From NCBI GenBank assembly GCA_030425195.1, contig JAUIAV010000010.1, positions 124,001 through 188,000 on the forward strand: a stretch of 64,000 nucleotides of DNA, written 5' to 3'. Under the pieces are notes generated by a model, which saw only the letters and a list, made by a program, of their open reading frames with translations, was not told the origin of the DNA and did no database searches. Position 1 is the first letter of the stretch, and every line of letters starts with the position of its first letter. Shown here piece by piece: positions 39,209-48,148 of the stretch. Source of the stretch: Gammaproteobacteria bacterium (GTDB lineage: Bacteria > Pseudomonadota > Gammaproteobacteria > Pseudomonadales > Azotimanducaceae). The translations under genes and the position numbers were made by a program.

Positions 39209-41221
39209 ATGCCCCTCACCCGCCCCGATAACCGGGCAGGCCTTCAGCGCGCCGCGGTCATGCTCGCCATTGGACTCGGCTGGCTTGCGGGCTGCACGTC
39301 GACGGCCATCCCCGAAGGCGAAGAGACCCGCCACGGTGCGCTGGTGTTGAGGGATGTGCCCTCGGTGCCCGATTCGGTATTCGACCGACTCCATCAGTAT
39401 CAGAACACGCGCGCCGTCAGGCTGCACGGCTGGACGGCCGAAGGTCTGCTGGTGGGTATCCGGTTCTCGGAAACCGATCAGCTGCACCGGCTGCGAACAC
39501 CCATGGGTGCGCGGGAACAGCTGTCTTTCTTTGACGAACCCATCCTCGGTGCGTTCACGACACCGGCGAATCAGGAAGGATTCGTCTACGCACGTGACGT
39601 GGGGGGATCGGAGTTTTATCAGCTTTTCTGGTTCGACTGGGCGACCCGCTCCCACCGGCTGCTGACGGACGGCAGATCCCGCTATGGCACCGTCGTCTGG
39701 TCCAGAGGCGGCGATGCCATCGCCTACTACACGACCGAAAGGAACGGCCGCAGCCGGGACGTGCACATCAGGAATCTGGAGGACGGTTCAGTCCGGGTAG
39801 CGCTCGAGGAGGATGAGGGTGCCTGGACACCGCTGGATTTCTCGCCGGAAGACGACCGGCTGCTGGTCAGCCGCTATGTCTCGATCAATGAATCCCGCCT
39901 TTTCGAAATCAACCTCGCGACCGGAACGAGAACACCCCTGCTCGACCCGGACCTCACCGTCGCCGTCGGCATGGCGGGCTACGACGCCGATGGCACGGGT
40001 GTCTATTTCACCTCTGATCTGGGTGCGGAATTCGTCCGTCTTCATCACCTGGATCTCGCCACCGGCGAGATTGAAGTGCTCACCGCTGACGTGCCCTGGA
40101 ATGTGGAAGGCTTCAGCCTCTCACCGGATGGTGATCGGCTGGCGCTCTCCATTAACGAGGACGGTTACTCCCGGATCGGCGTCTGGCAGCTGCCGGGGCA
40201 CCGGCCGCTGGCGCTGCCGGCGATTCCCGAGGGGGTGCTGACGGGTTTCGGTTTCTCTCCGGATGGCGACAGCATCGCGTTTTCGCTGGCCGCGCCCGCC
40301 AGCCCGGCGGATGCCTGGACGCTGTCGCTGACAGACCGGACGCTCAGCCGATGGACGCGGAGTGAAGTGGGTGGGCTCGACCCGGATGGCTTCGTCGAGC
40401 CGGAGCTCGTGAGCTTTCCCACGTTCGATGAGGTGGATGGGGCCGCCCGGCAGATTCCGGCGTTTCTCTACAGTCCTCCCGGGCCCGGTCCGCACCCTGT
40501 GCTCGTCTACATTCATGGCGGGCCGGAGAGTCAGTACCGGCCGGCGTTCTCCTCCACCTTTCAGTACCTGGTGGGTGAGCTCGGAATGGCCGTGGTGGCT
40601 CCGAATGTGCGCGGCTCCAACGGCTACGGCAAAAGCTACCTGAAGCTCGACGACGGCGTCCTGCGCGAGGATTCCGTGAGGGATATCGGTGCTCTCCTGG
40701 ACTGGATCGCAACGCGGCCGGACCTGGATGCGGACCGGGTCGTGGTGCAGGGCGGTTCCTACGGCGGTTACATGGTGCTGGCATCGCTGGTGCATTACTC
40801 GGACCGCCTGGCCGCGGGCATCGAATCCGTCGGCATCTCGAACTTCGTCACCTTTCTCGAAAACACCCAGCCTTACCGGCAGGACCTCAGACGTGCAGAG
40901 TACGGCGACGAGCGGGACCCGGAAACACGACGCTTTCTCAAGAGCATCTCGCCGCTCAATCACGTGGAGAAGATCACCCGGCCTCTGATGATCTCCCAGG
41001 GTGCCAACGACCCCCGGGTACCCGCCAGCGAAAGCGAGCAGATCTACGCCGCCCTGAAAGCAGAGGGGATTCCGGTCTGGTATGTGCTGGCGGAGGACGA
41101 AGGCCACGGGTTCCGCAAGAAGGCAAACCAGGACTACAACACCGCGGTCATGACGCTGTTCCTCGAGCGCTACGTGCTGAGAACCGGCAGGCCCGAGCGA
41201 CCGGAGTACATCATCCATTGA
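39209..41221 (+). CDS. S9 family prolyl-oligopeptidase, predicted lipoprotein
   Basis: A 670-residue protease. The N-terminus has a hydrophobic stretch ending in the lipobox LAGC (Cys29), so it is likely anchored to a membrane facing the periplasm. Then comes a beta-propeller (repeated SPDGD and FTSD-type blades) and a C-terminal alpha/beta hydrolase with the triad Ser517 (QGGSYGGYM), Asp601 (SQGANDPRVP) and His633 (EDEGHGF). It would trim proline-containing or acylated peptides. The start at 39209 is 8 bases from GGAG; earlier in-frame starts would bury the signal sequence. It overlaps the next gene by four bases (TTGA). Confidence 0.9.
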   Translation: MPLTRPDNRAGLQRAAVMLAIGLGWLAGCTSTAIPEGEETRHGALVLRDVPSVPDSVFDRLHQYQNTRAVRLHGWTAEGLLVGIRFSETDQLHRLRTPMGAREQLSFFDEPILGAFTTPANQEGFVYARDVGGSEFYQLFWFDWATRSHRLLTDGRSRYGTVVWSRGGDAIAYYTTERNGRSRDVHIRNLEDGSVRVALEEDEGAWTPLDFSPEDDRLLVSRYVSINESRLFEINLATGTRTPLLDPDLTVAVGMAGYDADGTGVYFTSDLGAEFVRLHHLDLATGEIEVLTADVPWNVEGFSLSPDGDRLALSINEDGYSRIGVWQLPGHRPLALPAIPEGVLTGFGFSPDGDSIAFSLAAPASPADAWTLSLTDRTLSRWTRSEVGGLDPDGFVEPELVSFPTFDEVDGAARQIPAFLYSPPGPGPHPVLVYIHGGPESQYRPAFSSTFQYLVGELGMAVVAPNVRGSNGYGKSYLKLDDGVLREDSVRDIGALLDWIATRPDLDADRVVVQGGSYGGYMVLASLVHYSDRLAAGIESVGISNFVTFLENTQPYRQDLRRAEYGDERDPETRRFLKSISPLNHVEKITRPLMISQGANDPRVPASESEQIYAALKAEGIPVWYVLAEDEGHGFRKKANQDYNTAVMTLFLERYVLRTGRPERPEYIIH

Positions 41222-42291
41222 ACGATCAGACCACCGAGCCACCGCGCCCCGATGCAGACGGTGGCGTGGGCATTCTTGTCAACCCCATGTCCGGGAGGGA
41301 CGTCCGAAGGCTCGCCGCTCACGCGGCGAACATGACCCACGAGACCAAGCGGGACATCGTGGCCCGTATTGCCGCGGGGGCCGATGCGTTCGGGGCCGGC
41401 GTGCTGCACGCAGCACGGGAGCCTTTCCGGATCACGGCGGCGGCGCTGGAAAACATGCCACTCAGATCCCGCCTCAACATTCTGGACAATCGGGTGACGA
41501 ACACGGCCCGGGACACGGAAGAGAACGTGCGCGGCTTCATCGAAGCGGGCTGCCGGGTGATCGTATCCCTGGGCGGCGACGGTACGAATCGGGCCATCGT
41601 CCGCCTGCTCGGGCGGATGGGGGCCGTGGGCCGGGAGATCCGGCTGATCGCGTTGTCCACGGGCACCAACAACGTGTTTCCGGTCATGGCGGAGCCGACC
41701 ATCGCGGGCATGGTAGCGGCGCTTGCAGCCCGGGGTGATCTGACCGGATCCGGCGCCCATCGCCGTGCCAAGGTGCTGCACGTCAGCGGTACGCCGGCCA
41801 GCGAGAAAGCGCACGAGCTGCCGGACGTGGGTCTGATCGATGCGGTCATCCTCCGCCGTGATCATGTCGGCAACCTGCTGCCGTTCGATCCAGCCCGGAT
41901 CGACCGTCTGCTCCTCACCCGGGCGGAGCCCACTGCCGTCGGCATGTCGCCCATCGGCGGCATGGTGGACCCTGTCGGGGAAGCGGATGACGAGGGGCTG
42001 CTGGTGGAGCTCGCCGATCCACAGGAAGCCCGGGAAGGCGATCGGGTGTTCGTCGCACCGCTCTCGCCGGGTCTGTTCCGCAAGGTGGCGGTCAGAAGCG
42101 TCACCCGGATACCTTTCGGCGTCGCTGTGCCCATGCAGGGTCCCGGTGTTCTGGCGCTGGATGGCGACCGGGATCACAAGCTCCTGGAAGGACACGCGCT
42201 GAACGTGGAGATCCGCAGAGATGGCCCCTGGATGCTGGATCTGGGTATCGCCATGCGCTGGGCGGTGGCCCAGGGTATGATTCGCGCCTGA
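41218..42291 (+). CDS. ATP-NAD kinase family protein, AcoX-like
   Basis: A 357-residue protein. The N-terminal GILVNPMSGRDVRRLAA and the kinase signature SLGGDGTNRAIVR are those of the ATP-NAD/AcoX kinase group; ALSTGTNNVFP follows. Classical NAD kinases (NadK) are shorter (about 290) and lack the GRDVRR start. AcoX proteins were first found in acetoin-catabolism clusters, and their true substrate is unclear; no acetoin genes are here. The TTG start overlaps the S9 peptidase stop by four bases and is supported by GGAG about 9 bases upstream. Confidence 0.8.
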   Translation: MNDQTTEPPRPDADGGVGILVNPMSGRDVRRLAAHAANMTHETKRDIVARIAAGADAFGAGVLHAAREPFRITAAALENMPLRSRLNILDNRVTNTARDTEENVRGFIEAGCRVIVSLGGDGTNRAIVRLLGRMGAVGREIRLIALSTGTNNVFPVMAEPTIAGMVAALAARGDLTGSGAHRRAKVLHVSGTPASEKAHELPDVGLIDAVILRRDHVGNLLPFDPARIDRLLLTRAEPTAVGMSPIGGMVDPVGEADDEGLLVELADPQEAREGDRVFVAPLSPGLFRKVAVRSVTRIPFGVAVPMQGPGVLALDGDRDHKLLEGHALNVEIRRDGPWMLDLGIAMRWAVAQGMIRA

Positions 42292-42347
42292 CGCCAACCA
42301 CCGGAATCCACCTCAGGTTACCGACAGGCACACAGTTAGGGGCGCCC

Positions 42348-43535
42348 ATGATCATCAAACCGAAAATTCGCGGTTTCATCTGCACGACCGCGCATCCCGC
42401 GGGTCTTGCCGCCAGTGTCGATGAGCAGATCCGCTACGTGGAGAGCCAGCCGGCCGTGGAAGGCAACTTCCGGAACGTGCTGGTGATCGGCGCTTCGGGC
42501 GGCTATGGGCTCGCTTCCCGCATCACGGCGGCGTTCGGTGCGGGTGCGGCCACGCTCGGCGTCTCCTTCGAGAAGCCACCGACCGAGAAGAAGACGGCCA
42601 CTCAGGGCTGGTATGCCAACATCGCCTTCGAGGAAGCCGCGCGGAAAGCGGGGCTCTATGCGAAGACGCTGGATGGGGATGCTTTCTCCGATGAAATGAA
42701 AACCGAGGTGATCGAAACCATAAAGGCGGACCTCGGCAGCATCGATCTTCTGGTTTACAGCCTTGCTTCACCCGTCCGCCCGCATCCGAAGACCGGCGAG
42801 CTGCACCGGTCGGTGATCAAGCCGCTGGGTGAGGCCGTGCACATCAAGACGCTGAACGTGGACAAGGGTGAAGTGCACGAGGTCGACCTCGAACCCGCCA
42901 CCGAGGAGGAAACCGCCAATACCGTGGCCGTGATGGGCGGCGAGGACTGGGAATTCTGGGTCGATGCCCTGTCCGGGGCGGGCGTTCTGGCCGAGGGTTT
43001 TCGAACCGTGGCGTTCACCTACATCGGCACGGAGCTGACCTGGCCCATCTACTGGGAAGGTACGCTGGGCAAGGCCAAGGAGGACCTGGACCGGGCTGCG
43101 GCCGGCATGCGGAAGCGCCTGGCGGGTATCTCAGGGGATGCCCGGGTTGCGACTCTGAAAGCCATCGTCTCACAGGCGTCGTCCGCCATCCCCGTTGTGC
43201 CGCTTTATGCGTCGCTGCTGTTCAAGGTGATGAAGGAAGCGGGAACCCACGAGAACATCATCCAGCACATCTACCGGCTGTTCGCGTCCCAGCTTGCCGC
43301 CGGTGCGACCATGAACCTGGACGAGGCGGGGCGTATCCGGGTGGATGACTGGGAACTGGCCCCGGAGATTCAGGACGAGGTGCGCCGGCGGTGGCCGCTG
43401 GTCACCACGGAGAACCTGAACGAGCTGGCGGATCTCGAAGGGTTCCGCGAGGATTTCCTGAAGATCTTCGGGTTCGGTTTCGACGGTGTGGATTACGAGG
43501 CGGATCAGGATCCGACCCTGGGTCGGAGCATCTAG
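42348..43535 (+). CDS. fabV: FabV, trans-2-enoyl-ACP/CoA reductase
   Basis: A 395-residue NADH-dependent reductase for the last step of the fatty-acid elongation cycle. MIIKPKIRGFICTTAHPAGL is the family start; NVLVIGASGGYGLASRI is the Rossmann loop; the active-site Tyr and Lys of the Y-X8-K signature lie in TYIGTELTWPIYWEGTLGKA; QHIYRLFASQL is near the end. FabV is larger than FabI and, in Vibrio and Pseudomonas, gives natural triclosan tolerance. Whether another enoyl reductase exists cannot be seen. AGGGG precedes the ATG. It follows the AcoX-like gene by 56 bases. Confidence 0.97.
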   Translation: MIIKPKIRGFICTTAHPAGLAASVDEQIRYVESQPAVEGNFRNVLVIGASGGYGLASRITAAFGAGAATLGVSFEKPPTEKKTATQGWYANIAFEEAARKAGLYAKTLDGDAFSDEMKTEVIETIKADLGSIDLLVYSLASPVRPHPKTGELHRSVIKPLGEAVHIKTLNVDKGEVHEVDLEPATEEETANTVAVMGGEDWEFWVDALSGAGVLAEGFRTVAFTYIGTELTWPIYWEGTLGKAKEDLDRAAAGMRKRLAGISGDARVATLKAIVSQASSAIPVVPLYASLLFKVMKEAGTHENIIQHIYRLFASQLAAGATMNLDEAGRIRVDDWELAPEIQDEVRRRWPLVTTENLNELADLEGFREDFLKIFGFGFDGVDYEADQDPTLGRSI

Positions 43536-44949
43536 ACGCCCGCACCGTCTATCCGGAGGGCGATCTGAGGCCGCGTCTGTCGGGCAACTCGCCTACTTCC
43601 TCCGGCGCCAGCGGCGGCTGGCACGGTCCGTGCGATCGCGGCTCAATCCGGCGGTGGCTTCACGGTTTTCCATCGCGCTCCGGCCGGAGCAGATATACCG
43701 GCTGCTGGGATACGGCGGTCTGGCCCTGCTGGCCGTCATCCAGCTCGGTACCGGGGGTGGCTGGCCGGCCGCCGTCCTGCTCCTGGTCACACTGATCTGG
43801 CCCGTCTTCTGGTGGCGATTGTCACCGCGCACACCGGCGCTCCGGAACGCCGGCGCCCGGGGTGCAATCGTTGCCCATTCAGTGGAATGCCTGGCGGTGC
43901 TCTGCCTGGTCCACGCGTCCGGGGCTGCAGAATGGCTGCTTCTGGCGGTAGGCCTGCTCGGACTGACCGGCGTCACCGCGCTGGGTGGACCCCGGATGCT
44001 GTTCCCCTGCGCATCGGTCCTCTTCGGGGGGTATCTGATGCTGGCTCCCTGGCCGCCGGACCCGGGTGGAATCGGCGCGCTGGACGGTGCTTCCATGGCG
44101 GGCGGCGGACTGGTGACGGTCTGCCTGCTGGGACTGGCCTGGCAGGCACACCTGCAGGCACGTCGGCTGAATGCCGGCCGTCGTGCAGCGGTCCGGGAAT
44201 CGTCCGAGCTCCGGGATCACAATGATCGGCTGGCCCGCTACCTGCCGGAAGGGCTGCCCCCTGCGACGAGGGCCGAACCTGCAGCCCTGCAGCTGCCGAG
44301 GGAGGTTTTCGTCACCGTTGCCTTCGTGGACCTTGCCGGGTTCGCGGAGCTGGTGGCGGGTCACAGCATCAGTGAAGTGGTGGACGTGCTGAACGACTTC
44401 ATGGCGACGATCAGCCGGCTCACGGCGGCAGAAGGAGGCGTGCTCGGGAAATTTCTTGGAGATGGGGTGCTCGTCTACTTTCCTGAGGCCCGCCCGCCGT
44501 CGGAGACGGGGGGCGTCTCCAGGCTCAGGGTGCGAGCCGCTTCCGGCTGCGCAAGGCTGGCCCGCGTGCTCGAGCCGGAGATGCGCGCCCGCGCAAGAGC
44601 CTGGCAGGAGAGAGGGCTCGGGCTCAGGCTCACTTCCCGGGTCGGCATTGCCAGCGGTTACTGTGCGCTGGGTGACTGGGGCGGTCAGGGACGGCTCGAC
44701 TACACGCTGATCGGTACGCCCGTGAATCTGGCCAGCCGTCTGCAGGCGGCGGCAGCACCCGGCGCTGCGCTTCTGTCCGGGACCGCTGCCTCCCTGATCG
44801 GCCAGGACCCGGACCTGGCGGAATTCGTAGGTGAACCGCGGACTCTGGAGATCCGGGGGATGGGAGCCGTGGTGGTGCACGAGCTCTGCGGCTCTGCTAA
44901 GGTGCGCGCCATCCCGCTGCCGGTCAGATCCGGCAGGCCCGACGCCTGA
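43486..44949 (+). CDS. Membrane class III adenylate cyclase
   Basis: Up to 487 residues. Six hydrophobic segments (from LLGYGGLALLAVIQLG to GGGLVTVCLLGLAW, about residues 70-225) precede a short helix and a class III cyclase domain: VTVAFVDLAGFAELV (first metal Asp), GKFLGDGVLVYF (substrate Lys and second Asp), LTSRVGIASG, YTLIGTPVNLASRLQ with the transition-state Asn and Arg. The Lys and Asp at the purine-specifying places point to ATP, hence cAMP. The start is uncertain: GTG 43486 overlaps fabV by 50 bases; GTG 43630 would give 439 residues and still include all helices. The membrane module presumably senses a signal. The next gene is hemE, 16 bases on. Confidence 0.85.
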   Translation: MWITRRIRIRPWVGASRRPHRLSGGRSEAASVGQLAYFLRRQRRLARSVRSRLNPAVASRFSIALRPEQIYRLLGYGGLALLAVIQLGTGGGWPAAVLLLVTLIWPVFWWRLSPRTPALRNAGARGAIVAHSVECLAVLCLVHASGAAEWLLLAVGLLGLTGVTALGGPRMLFPCASVLFGGYLMLAPWPPDPGGIGALDGASMAGGGLVTVCLLGLAWQAHLQARRLNAGRRAAVRESSELRDHNDRLARYLPEGLPPATRAEPAALQLPREVFVTVAFVDLAGFAELVAGHSISEVVDVLNDFMATISRLTAAEGGVLGKFLGDGVLVYFPEARPPSETGGVSRLRVRAASGCARLARVLEPEMRARARAWQERGLGLRLTSRVGIASGYCALGDWGGQGRLDYTLIGTPVNLASRLQAAAAPGAALLSGTAASLIGQDPDLAEFVGEPRTLEIRGMGAVVVHELCGSAKVRAIPLPVRSGRPDA

Positions 44950-44965
44950 GGTTCCCTGAGAGACC

Positions 44966-46000
44966 ATGGACAAGATTTTCCTCAAGGCCTGCGCCGCCGA
45001 GCCCACCGCGCACACGCCGATCTGGCTGAACCGGCAGGCCGGCCGATACATGCCTGAATATCATGCGCTGAAAGGCGACACGCCGAGTCTCGAATTCTTC
45101 AAGCATCCGGAGATGGCTGCTCAGGCGACGCTGGATGCCCAGCGCATCCTCGGTGTGGACGCGGCCATCATGTTCGCGGACCTGTTACCCATCATGGAGC
45201 CCATGGGGCTCAGGCTCGACTACCGGGCAGGAGAGGGTCCCGTGTTCGACAATCCGGTGCGCAGCGAAGCCGACGTTGCCGCACTCGAGGTGCTCCCCGC
45301 GGAAGAAGCCACCCCCTACATCGCCGAGACCGTCACCAACATCCTCTCCGATCTGCCTGCACAGGTAGCTCTGATCGGTTTCTCCGGTGCGCCTTTTACG
45401 CTGGCGTCCTATGCCATCGAAGGCCGCGGCTCGAGGAATTACGTGCATGTGAAACGGATGATGTATACGGCCCCCGAGCTCTGGCATGCCCTGCTCGATA
45501 AGCTGGTCACGCAGGTAACCAGCTATGTGCAGCTGCAGATCGAAGCCGGCGTGGATGCGGTCCAGCTGTTCGACACCTGGGTGGGCAGCCTGTCCGTCCT
45601 GGATTTCCGAAGCTACGTCGCCCCGCATCTGAAGAAGCTGCTCGATAATCTGCGGGGCCGGGTGCCCGTGATCTACTTCGGTACGGGCAACGGACATCTG
45701 CTCGGCGAGGTGGCAGCCATGGCGCCGGACGTGCTGGCGCTGGACTGGCGGGTGCCGCTCGCGGAAACCTGGGAAAGCACGGGCGTCAAAGCCGTGCAGG
45801 GCAATCTGGATCCCATCGTTCTTTGCGCCGACCGTGCCACGGTGGAGGCTCAGGCGAAAAGCATTCTCGACAGTGTTGCCGGCCGGCCGGGCCATATCTT
45901 CAATCTCGGCCATGGCATCATTCCGGAAACGCCGGTGGACAACGTGAAGGCGCTGGTGGCGTTCGTGCAAGAGTACTCGCTGGCCCGTGGCGGGCGCTGA
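44966..46000 (+). CDS. hemE: Uroporphyrinogen decarboxylase
   Basis: A 344-residue enzyme of heme synthesis converting uroporphyrinogen III to coproporphyrinogen III; E. coli HemE has 354. PIWLNRQAGRYMPEY (substrate-binding Arg residues), MFADLLPIMEPMG, IGFSGAPFTLASY and FNLGHGIIPETP are diagnostic. The ATG has GAGAGA upstream. The VanZ-like gene begins inside its last 14 bases. Confidence 0.98.
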   Translation: MDKIFLKACAAEPTAHTPIWLNRQAGRYMPEYHALKGDTPSLEFFKHPEMAAQATLDAQRILGVDAAIMFADLLPIMEPMGLRLDYRAGEGPVFDNPVRSEADVAALEVLPAEEATPYIAETVTNILSDLPAQVALIGFSGAPFTLASYAIEGRGSRNYVHVKRMMYTAPELWHALLDKLVTQVTSYVQLQIEAGVDAVQLFDTWVGSLSVLDFRSYVAPHLKKLLDNLRGRVPVIYFGTGNGHLLGEVAAMAPDVLALDWRVPLAETWESTGVKAVQGNLDPIVLCADRATVEAQAKSILDSVAGRPGHIFNLGHGIIPETPVDNVKALVAFVQEYSLARGGR

Positions 46001-46439
46001 GGCAGGTGCGTCCCGGGGCGCTGCGTTCGCGCTCGGTCTGATCCGGACGGGATTCTTCCTGCCGCTGCTGGTCTGCACCTACCTCGCGCTGGTTCCGGAT
46101 CCGCCGGACAACCCGGTGTTCCGGCTGGGTGACGTTGTCCTCCATGCGGCCGCTTTCACCTACCTGACCTTTGCCCTGTTCCTGATGTTCCGGGTGGCGG
46201 ACCCGGATCGCGGGACTGCGCCGCTTGCGGCCAGAGTGTTTCTCATCATGGTCGGCTACGGAATTTTTCTCGAGCTGGCACAGAGCCTGATCCCGGCGCG
46301 CACGGCGGAGCTCAAGGACCTGCTGGTGGACGCCATCGGCATCGGTCTGGGTTTGCTGCTCGCAGCCGGGCTTGCCCGGCCCGTCGCTTCACTCGTGCGC
46401 TACCTCACGCACCGCATCGTCCTGCTGTCGGGCGGCTAG
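45987..46439 (+). CDS. VanZ-like membrane protein
   Basis: A 150-residue protein with four hydrophobic helices. VLHAAAFTYLTFALFLMF, then GIFLELAQSLIPARTAELKD and LVDAIGIGLGLLL is the VanZ-domain layout (His..Glu..Gln..Pro-x-Arg..Asp). VanZ gives low-level teicoplanin resistance in Enterococcus; the role of proteobacterial relatives is unknown. The GTG start overlaps hemE by 14 bases. It ends 3 bases from the convergent SnoaL-like gene. Confidence 0.8.
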   Translation: MAGAEAGASRGAAFALGLIRTGFFLPLLVCTYLALVPDPPDNPVFRLGDVVLHAAAFTYLTFALFLMFRVADPDRGTAPLAARVFLIMVGYGIFLELAQSLIPARTAELKDLLVDAIGIGLGLLLAAGLARPVASLVRYLTHRIVLLSGG

Positions 46440-46442
46440 CGG

Positions 46443-46847
46443 TCAGGCCTTCTCTTCGAGCCGGCTGTCCAGCACCGCCTGGTGACGCCAGAGGATCTTC
46501 ATCTCACTGTCACGTTCTGCCAGCGTATACACCTCGAGCCCTTTCTCCACGTAATCGTCTCCATCCAGGGAGTAGGCGATGTCGAACGACAGGTGCGCCA
46601 TCAGCGTGCCCGCGCCATCGAAGGGAAAGACATCCAGGCGGGTGATCTCGAACTGTTTCAGCGTGGCCGCGTCGAGGAAATCCCGGTAGCTTCCGACCAC
46701 GGCCTCCCGGCCGCGAATGGGCGCACCCATGTCCGGAGGCAGCAGCACCACGTCCGGGTGATAGAAGTCGGCGATCGCGGCGAGATCGCCCTGCTGCCAG
46801 CATTCGTTGAGAGCCGTCAGAAACGTCCGCACCGCTTCGACCGTCAT
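46443..46847 (-). CDS. SnoaL-like/nuclear transport factor 2-fold protein
   Basis: A 134-residue cone-shaped-fold protein: [20 protein letters not shown] with [10 protein letters not shown] and [15 protein letters not shown] is the usual SnoaL/ketosteroid-isomerase N-terminus. Substrate unknown. Its ATG overlaps the upstream VOC stop by four bases (ATGA), last of a bcp-VOC-SnoaL operon. Confidence 0.78.
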   Translation of the reverse strand: MTVEAVRTFLTALNECWQQGDLAAIADFYHPDVVLLPPDMGAPIRGREAVVGSYRDFLDAATLKQFEITRLDVFPFDGAGTLMAHLSFDIAYSLDGDDYVEKGLEVYTLAERDSEMKILWRHQAVLDSRLEEKA

Positions 46848-47272
46848 CCGCTTCTCCCGGTCGCGAACAGCTGGCCTTCGATGTCATCGAAGGCCTTGAA
46901 CTCCAGCGGGTTGCCGCTCGGATCCAGGAAGAACATGGTGGCCTGCTCACCGGGCAGACCTTCGAAGCGGACATGCGGCTCGATGACGAACTGGACCCCG
47001 GCTGCAGTGAGCCGTTCCGCCAGACGTTTCCAGCCGTCCATGTCGAGCACCACGCCGAAGTGCGGTACCGGTACGTCGTGACCGTCCACCGGGTTGGCGT
47101 GTGGTGCGGGCCCGGCGTCCGGCGCCAGATGGCAGACGAGCTGGTGTCCCATCAGATCGAAATCCACCCAGGTCGAGTCGCTGCGCCCTTCCCGGCAGCC
47201 CAGGAGACCGCCGTAGAACTCACGGGCCGCACTCAGGTCATGCACTTTGATGGCGAGGTGAAACGGGTTCAC
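46844..47272 (-). CDS. VOC superfamily (glyoxalase/dioxygenase-like) protein
   Basis: A 142-residue VOC protein with two beta-alpha-beta-beta-beta modules: [20 protein letters not shown] with [12 protein letters not shown], and [18 protein letters not shown] with [17 protein letters not shown]. Candidate metal ligands are His5, His48 and the Glu of NPLEFK. It may be a lyase, dioxygenase or resistance protein; the substrate cannot be told. The GTG start lies 3 bases after the bcp stop. Confidence 0.82.
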   Translation of the reverse strand: MNPFHLAIKVHDLSAAREFYGGLLGCREGRSDSTWVDFDLMGHQLVCHLAPDAGPAPHANPVDGHDVPVPHFGVVLDMDGWKRLAERLTAAGVQFVIEPHVRFEGLPGEQATMFFLDPSGNPLEFKAFDDIEGQLFATGRSG

Positions 47273-47275
47273 GGC

Positions 47276-47746
47276 CTACTCCTGTTTCTCTCTCTGACCG
47301 TCGTCCTCCAGAACCGATCGGATGAAATCCGTATGGCTGCCAACGAACAGATCGGAGACCACCCGCTTTCTGATCACGCCGTCCTGCCCGATCAGAAAGG
47401 TCGCCCGGCGAACGCCGAAGCCGAGTGGTCCGTCTACGCCATAGCTGCGGATGATGGATTTTCCCGTGTCCGGGATCAGAGAAAAGGGCAGGTCGTATGC
47501 AGCGGAAAACCGCTGATGGCTGCCTTCGGACTGAGGACTGACGCCGATGATCTGCACGTCGTGCCGTGCCAGATCTTCCGCCCGGTCCCTGAACGCGCAC
47601 GCCTGTGCGGTGCAGATGGGCGTGAAGTCGGCCGGGTAGAAATACAGCAGGACCTCTCCCTCAGCCAGGTATTCGGCGAGATTGATGGTGTGTCCGGCCT
47701 GGTCCGTCCCGGTGAAGTCCGGAGCCCGTGTTCCTTCATTGAGCAT
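47276..47746 (-). CDS. bcp: Peroxiredoxin of the BCP/PrxQ type
   Basis: A 156-residue thiol peroxidase. Peroxidatic Cys45 and resolving Cys50 lie in PADFTPICTAQACAFRD, the same numbering as E. coli Bcp, so it should work as an atypical two-Cys enzyme reduced by thioredoxin. APDFTGTDQAGHTINLAEYL and RATFLIGQDGVIRK complete the fold. It heads a bcp-VOC-SnoaL operon and is divergent from the RRM gene across 142 bases. Confidence 0.93.
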   Translation of the reverse strand: MLNEGTRAPDFTGTDQAGHTINLAEYLAEGEVLLYFYPADFTPICTAQACAFRDRAEDLARHDVQIIGVSPQSEGSHQRFSAAYDLPFSLIPDTGKSIIRSYGVDGPLGFGVRRATFLIGQDGVIRKRVVSDLFVGSHTDFIRSVLEDDGQREKQE

Positions 47747-47822
47747 GTCGTTTGCTGGTTCACAGATCTCTCGAGGAGGGTGCCATCATACGCTTGTGCG
47801 GCCGTCTTAATACCGCAACAAT

Positions 47823-47860
47823 GCATCCGCACAATGCCCGTCCGGCCGGGGGCCGGATGC
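47823..47860 (+). promoter_or_regulatory. Competing hairpins in the leader of the RRM gene
   Basis: TCCGGCC-GGG-GGCCGGA (47841-47857) is a perfect 7-bp hairpin. The preceding GCATCCG (47823-47829) is fully complementary to CGGATGC (47854-47860), and the two stems share bases 47854-47857, so they exclude each other. The ATG at 47889 is 28 bases further on. Confidence 0.5.
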
Positions 47861-47888
47861 AAGAAGACAGAAGATCGATCAGGACTCT

Positions 47889-48137
47889 ATGAAAAAACTC
47901 TATGTGGGCAACCTTCCCTGGAGCGTCGACGACGGGGAACTCGAGGCCCTTTTCTCCGCTATGGGCACCGTTCATTCCGCACGCGTGATCAGCGACCGGG
48001 AGACCGGCCGTTCGCGGGGCTTCGGTTTCGTCGAGCTCGATGACGACGCGGCAGGCCGTGCCATCGAAGAGCTCAACGGCACCGACTTCGGCGGCCGTCA
48101 ACTCCGGATCAACGAAGCCGTCGACAAGCGCCGTTAG
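47889..48137 (+). CDS. RRM-domain RNA-binding protein
   Basis: An 82-residue protein consisting of one RNA-recognition motif: RNP2 LYVGNL at the N-terminus and RNP1 RGFGFVEL in the middle, with the expected aromatic residues and a basic C-terminal tail (DKRR). Such small RRM proteins in proteobacteria and cyanobacteria are often cold- or stress-induced; their targets are little known. It is monocistronic with a structured leader and converges on ybaK with an 11-base gap. Confidence 0.93.
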   Translation: MKKLYVGNLPWSVDDGELEALFSAMGTVHSARVISDRETGRSRGFGFVELDDDAAGRAIEELNGTDFGGRQLRINEAVDKRR

Positions 48138-48148
48138 ATCGTCCGGCT

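Noticed and set aside
44171-44392. Small plus-strand open frames inside the adenylate cyclase gene
   Set aside because: They are out-of-frame shadows of a well-supported cyclase domain.
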